A DNA stretch of 9,237 nucleotides, from the NCBI GenBank assembly GCA_028865845.1, contig JAGWJK010000110.1, forward strand, positions 1 through 9,237, written 5' to 3'. Numbering within the stretch: position 1 is the stretch's first letter; every line of letters begins with the position of its first letter. Source of the DNA: Rhizobiaceae bacterium (GTDB taxonomy: Bacteria; Pseudomonadota; Alphaproteobacteria; Rhizobiales; Rhizobiaceae). Below, one piece after another: positions 6,612-9,237 of the stretch. Both the position numbers and the translations under genes were made by a program. The notes under the pieces were generated by a model. That model had not been told where the DNA came from. It saw nothing but the letters and a program-made list of their open reading frames with translations, and did no database searches.

Positions 6612-7352
6612 GTGTCCATCAACTTAGGAACGAAACGCCGGATCGGGCGCAATGCGCCTACGGTTGTCATCATCGACCATCACACATTGACCAGAACGAC
6701 GATCGTCAAGCTTCTTGAGCACGAACTCGCCGGTTGGGATTTTGTGGATATGGCTTCGACAGAGAGTCTCGACAGGGCTCTTGGGATGGATGTACGTCTG
6801 ATTGCCCTGGACCTTGCGGGCAGAAGCGTCGGCAGTACCAGCCTGCTCGACGACCTCGCGGCGATTTCCGAACGCTTCGCGGAGGCGCCCGTCGCTCTTC
6901 TTTCACACACGGACGACGTTACGATCGCCGCGCAAGCGCTGAAGATGGGCATACGCGGCTTCTTCACCACGTCCCTGCCGGTCGACATCGCCATCGCCGG
7001 ATTGCGCCTGGTGCTCGCTGGCGGCATCTTCTGCCCCCAGCCATTGGACGCGCTGACCAACGTCACGCCCATGCGTCCGGAACCGCGAGACTTCGATCAG
7101 AAGGTCGTGGAGGAGCACCCGCAGCACTATCTGGAAGCTGTCGGGTTCACGCCGCGGGAAGCGGAAGTCCTGGCCGAGCTGCAGCGCGGTTGTTCGAACA
7201 AGGTCATTGCCGGCAAGCTCAATCTCTCGGGCCACACCGTAAAAATGCACGTGCAGCACATCATGCGGAAACTGCAGGTCCAGAACCGCACCGAGGTCGT
7301 CGCCCGCTTGGGTCATCGGCTGATCAACGGACATGGTGTAGCGGCGGAATAG
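6612..7352 (+). CDS. NarL/LuxR-type regulator with degenerate receiver
   Basis: The 246-residue protein has an N-terminal receiver-like domain (about 16-140) and a C-terminal LuxR/NarL helix-turn-helix (about 178-237: FTPREAEVLAELQRGCSNKVI, then LNLSGHTVKMHVQHIMRKL). The receiver keeps an Asp where phosphorylation would occur (D67 in IALDLAG). The usual acidic pair is D22-H23 (IIDHH), and the invariant Lys near the end is replaced: FFTTSLP stands where a K-P motif is normal. Phosphorylation-independent or atypical control is therefore likely. The GTG start is supported by GGGGAGGA at 6601-6608, though the spacing is tight. No kinase gene is adjacent, so it appears to be an orphan. It may control the secretion or surface genes to the right, but that rests on proximity alone. 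Confidence 0.92.
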   Translation: MSINLGTKRRIGRNAPTVVIIDHHTLTRTTIVKLLEHELAGWDFVDMASTESLDRALGMDVRLIALDLAGRSVGSTSLLDDLAAISERFAEAPVALLSHTDDVTIAAQALKMGIRGFFTTSLPVDIAIAGLRLVLAGGIFCPQPLDALTNVTPMRPEPRDFDQKVVEEHPQHYLEAVGFTPREAEVLAELQRGCSNKVIAGKLNLSGHTVKMHVQHIMRKLQVQNRTEVVARLGHRLINGHGVAAE

Positions 7353-7361
7353 GTTCCGCCG
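7342..7361 (+). other. Hairpin spanning the stop codon of the LuxR-type gene
   Basis: CGGCGGAA (7342-7349) pairs perfectly with TTCCGCCG (7354-7361); the 4-nt loop TAGG contains the TAG stop codon. No T-run follows directly; the nearest is TTTTT starting near 7400. It could stabilise the 3' end or aid termination, but as an intrinsic terminator it is incomplete. Confidence 0.4.
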
Positions 7362-7420
7362 GTCAGGCGACGAAGTGTGATCGCCGCACGCACCTCCAAA
7401 TTTTTCCTATGAAACGCCGG

Positions 7421-7434
7421 CCGGAAAATTCCGG
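7421..7434. repeat. Inverted repeat downstream of the IS3-type OrfA gene
   Basis: CCGGAA (7421-7426) and TTCCGG (7429-7434) are perfect inverted copies separated by AA. They lie between the convergent ends of the LuxR-type gene and the OrfA-like gene, 27 bp past the latter's stop. A protein site or a weak terminator are both possible. In the OrfA direction a short T tract lies within the repeat rather than after it, so termination is doubtful. Confidence 0.3.
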
Positions 7435-7460
7435 TCGCATCATCATCGCTGATAGCTGTT

Positions 7461-7742
7461 TCAGGCCGTCTCTTTCGATGTCTTTTCCAGCATTTCGCTG
7501 AGCGTTGCCGCTGCCAGCATGGTTTCGGCGAGCAGCTTCTTCAGCTTGCGGTTCTCTTCTTCCAGCGCCCGCAGCCGCTTGACGTCGAAGCCGACATTCT
7601 TGAACTGCAGCGACTGCCATCGATAGAAGGTCGGCTCGCTGATCCCGTGTTTGGCGCAGACGTCCGTCACCGTCATTCCACTCTGATGTTCCTTCAGAAT
7701 GTCCATGATCCGCTCATCGTTGAACTTTCTCTTGCCCATCAT
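7461..7742 (-). CDS. IS3-family OrfA-like protein, without OrfB
   Basis: The 93-residue product resembles OrfA of IS3-family elements. It has an N-terminal helix-turn-helix at about 4-40 (KRKFNDERIMDILKEHQSG, then VCAKHGISEPTFYRW) and a leucine-zipper-like helix from about 54 (LRALEEENRKLKKLLAETML). OrfA supplies DNA binding in the transposase complex, while OrfB carries the DDE catalytic core. No OrfB can be found: only 108 bp separate this gene from the LuxR-type gene. The start at 7742 is backed by GAAGGA six bases upstream; a longer frame to 7865 overlaps the end of the secretion gene and has no such support. No terminal inverted repeats or target duplication are evident. It is either an IS remnant or a domesticated small DNA-binding protein. 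Its intact frame and good ribosome-binding site leave the second option open. Confidence 0.8.
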   Translation of the reverse strand: MMGKRKFNDERIMDILKEHQSGMTVTDVCAKHGISEPTFYRWQSLQFKNVGFDVKRLRALEEENRKLKKLLAETMLAAATLSEMLEKTSKETA

Positions 7743-7854
7743 CGCTTTTCCTTCGGCGGCGTCATTTCTGGAATTCAAAGGCGCCAGGAAGGAATGGTGG
7801 AATGCCCAACCTAAAGTCGCTTCACATTCCGAGCCGTCTGCTTCGGAGTTTGCC

Positions 7855-9237
7855 TCAGTCTTCACGAAACGCTCTGTTGAAACTTTCCAGGAGCGGTCTG
7901 ACCGCGTAGAACGCGACGCTGCTCTGGCCAGTCTCGATCATCGTCTGCGCGGACATGCCGGGGACGAGCTTGACGTCAGGCATCTTCGCCAAGCGTTCGT
8001 CCGTCACGCGGATCGTCGCTGCGTAGTAGGATTGCCCGGTCTGCTTGTCGACGAGGCGGTCCGCTGAGACATACTCGACCTTGCCTTTCAGTAGCGGAAC
8101 CCGCCGCTGATTGTAGGGGACGAGATGGACCTGCGCCTCCAGGCCCGGATGCACGACATTAATATCCTCCGGCCGCACATGCGCCGTGATGACCAGGTGA
8201 TCGTCGCTCGGCACGAGGTCGACCAGCGGCTCGCCCGCGCCGACCACGCCGCCGGCGGTATGCACGCGCAGATCCATAACCACACCATCTTCCGGTGCCC
8301 GTATATCGGTCCTGGTCAGCTCGTCCTCGATCGAGAGCAATCGTTCGCTGAGCTGCACGATCTGACCTTCCTTGTCGCGCAATCCCTGGGCTATTTCACT
8401 CTGCCGGTCGCTCTCCATCTTCACCAGGCCAGCCTGCGTCTCGTTTATCACCTGATAGGCCTGTGCTATCTGGGCATCGAGCTGGCCGTACTGACCGTCG
8501 ACATCAGCCTTCTCTCGCCCGAGATTGAAAAGCCTGCTTTTTCTCTCCGCGCCCTTGGCGACGAGCGTCGTCACCGAATCCAATTCCTGCCGCGAGATTT
8601 CAATCCGATCCGATAGTGCGGCCTTCTGGGCATCCAGCCCGACGATCTCCTGCTGTACCTGCCTCATCTTCTCATGCGCGATCGCTATTTCTGACTGCGT
8701 AACCTGACGGCGAGCGTCGAATATCCGCTGCTGCCCGATCATGATCGCGCTCACCTCCGGATTGCTGTACATCAACGTCTTGAGATCCGCGGGGAAGGTG
8801 ATCTGATCACGATCGGCCTGCTCCGCGATGAGGCGCGCGCGCATGCCCTCCGCGTCCCATAGCTGGCCCTGAACACTGTCACGTTCCGAACGCGACTTCG
8901 TATCATCAAGCTGGATAAGCACCTGGCCGGCCGTGACGGTATCGCCGTTCTTGACGAGGATGCGGCGGACGATACCACCCTCCAGATGCTGGACGGTCTT
9001 GCGGCTGAATTCCGGTTCGACGATGCCCGCCGCGACCGCCGCGCTCTTCAGCGGGGCAAGCACCGACCAGACACCAAGGCCGATCACGAAGAAGCCGATC
9101 AGGAGATTGCCTGTCCAGGCGACGCCGCGAAGCCGCGGCATCGGCGAGGCCGGTGCCAGGGCCAGGAAATCCACCTCGACACCAGGCTTATAGCCGCTGA
9201 ATTTCTTCAGCGCCTCGATCTTGGCGGCGGAACGGCT
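7855..9237 (-). CDS. HlyD/PrsE-like type I secretion membrane fusion protein (partial, 5' end off window)
   Basis: The gene is open to the right edge, so its N-terminus is missing; 460 residues are visible. They show a short cytoplasmic stretch, one membrane segment (GNLLIGFFVIGLGVWSVLAPL, about visible residues 42-62), and the split lipoyl/barrel half-motif HLEGGIVRRILVKNGDTV. A long coiled-coil region rich in Q/E/R follows, then the return half (TDIRAPEDGVVMDLRVHTAGGVV) and the family C-terminus (LVPGMSAQTMIETGQSSVAFY through VRPLLESFNRAF). Such proteins bridge an inner-membrane ABC exporter to an outer-membrane TolC-type channel to export RTX-like proteins or glycanases. A GTG at 9174 could be a start, but 21 further in-frame codons (including KKFSGYKPGVE) look like real coding sequence, so I treat the CDS as running on. 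The cognate ABC exporter gene is expected just beyond the right edge. Confidence 0.93.
   Translation of the reverse strand, partial: SRSAAKIEALKKFSGYKPGVEVDFLALAPASPMPRLRGVAWTGNLLIGFFVIGLGVWSVLAPLKSAAVAAGIVEPEFSRKTVQHLEGGIVRRILVKNGDTVTAGQVLIQLDDTKSRSERDSVQGQLWDAEGMRARLIAEQADRDQITFPADLKTLMYSNPEVSAIMIGQQRIFDARRQVTQSEIAIAHEKMRQVQQEIVGLDAQKAALSDRIEISRQELDSVTTLVAKGAERKSRLFNLGREKADVDGQYGQLDAQIAQAYQVINETQAGLVKMESDRQSEIAQGLRDKEGQIVQLSERLLSIEDELTRTDIRAPEDGVVMDLRVHTAGGVVGAGEPLVDLVPSDDHLVITAHVRPEDINVVHPGLEAQVHLVPYNQRRVPLLKGKVEYVSADRLVDKQTGQSYYAATIRVTDERLAKMPDVKLVPGMSAQTMIETGQSSVAFYAVRPLLESFNRAFRED

Noticed and set aside
6734..7501. A 255-codon + strand frame overlapping the LuxR-type gene
   Set aside because: It is out of frame with a clear LuxR-type protein and its translation is low-complexity Arg/Gly/Ala.
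7461..7854. A complete insertion sequence around OrfA
   Set aside because: No OrfB, no terminal inverted repeats and no flanking direct repeats could be found.
7743..7865. N-terminal extension of the OrfA-like protein to 7865
   Set aside because: It would start inside the end of the HlyD-like gene, has no ribosome-binding site and resembles no OrfA sequence.

Overview
This window looks like chromosomal or large-replicon DNA from a Rhizobium-type alphaproteobacterium. The pointers are GC-rich coding sequence, rhizobial-style protein sequences, a FixK/FnrN-type operator pair, and a HlyD-family adaptor of the kind found in rhizobial type I secretion. The genus is an inference; no rRNA or tRNA is present to anchor it.

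Left part (1-1625): an OmpR/TorR-like response regulator on the + strand starts right at the window edge. It converges on a tandem-domain universal stress protein on the - strand, with a short gap that holds a weak inverted repeat.

Centre (1626-6437): a 221-bp divergent control region carries two separate matches to the FNR/FixK operator TTGA-N6-TCAA, one suitably placed for the stress protein and one for the rightward genes. The rightward genes are a CBS-CBS-BON protein, acetate kinase (ackA) and phosphoketolase (xfp), all on the + strand. They end at a strong intrinsic terminator (6409-6437). Phosphoketolase makes acetyl-phosphate from xylulose-5-P or fructose-6-P, and acetate kinase turns it into acetate plus ATP. 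Together they form a redox-neutral ATP-yielding branch that needs no phosphotransacetylase. With the USP and the CBS-BON protein, this reads as a microoxic energy-stress module under FixK/FnrN control. That is the most interesting unit in the window.

Right part (6438-9237): an AT-rich stretch with a good -10 element inside an inverted repeat leads into an orphan NarL/LuxR-type regulator with a degenerate receiver domain. Next, on the - strand, is a small IS3-type OrfA protein with no OrfB beside it. Last is a HlyD/PrsE-like membrane fusion protein whose N-terminus runs off the right edge.

No CRISPR array, RNA gene, complete insertion sequence or replication origin was seen. No gene-free stretch exceeds 300 bases; the longest is 6335-6611. 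I see no convincing entirely novel system. The strongest under-described feature is the doubly FixK-boxed USP / CBS-BON-ackA-xfp locus.
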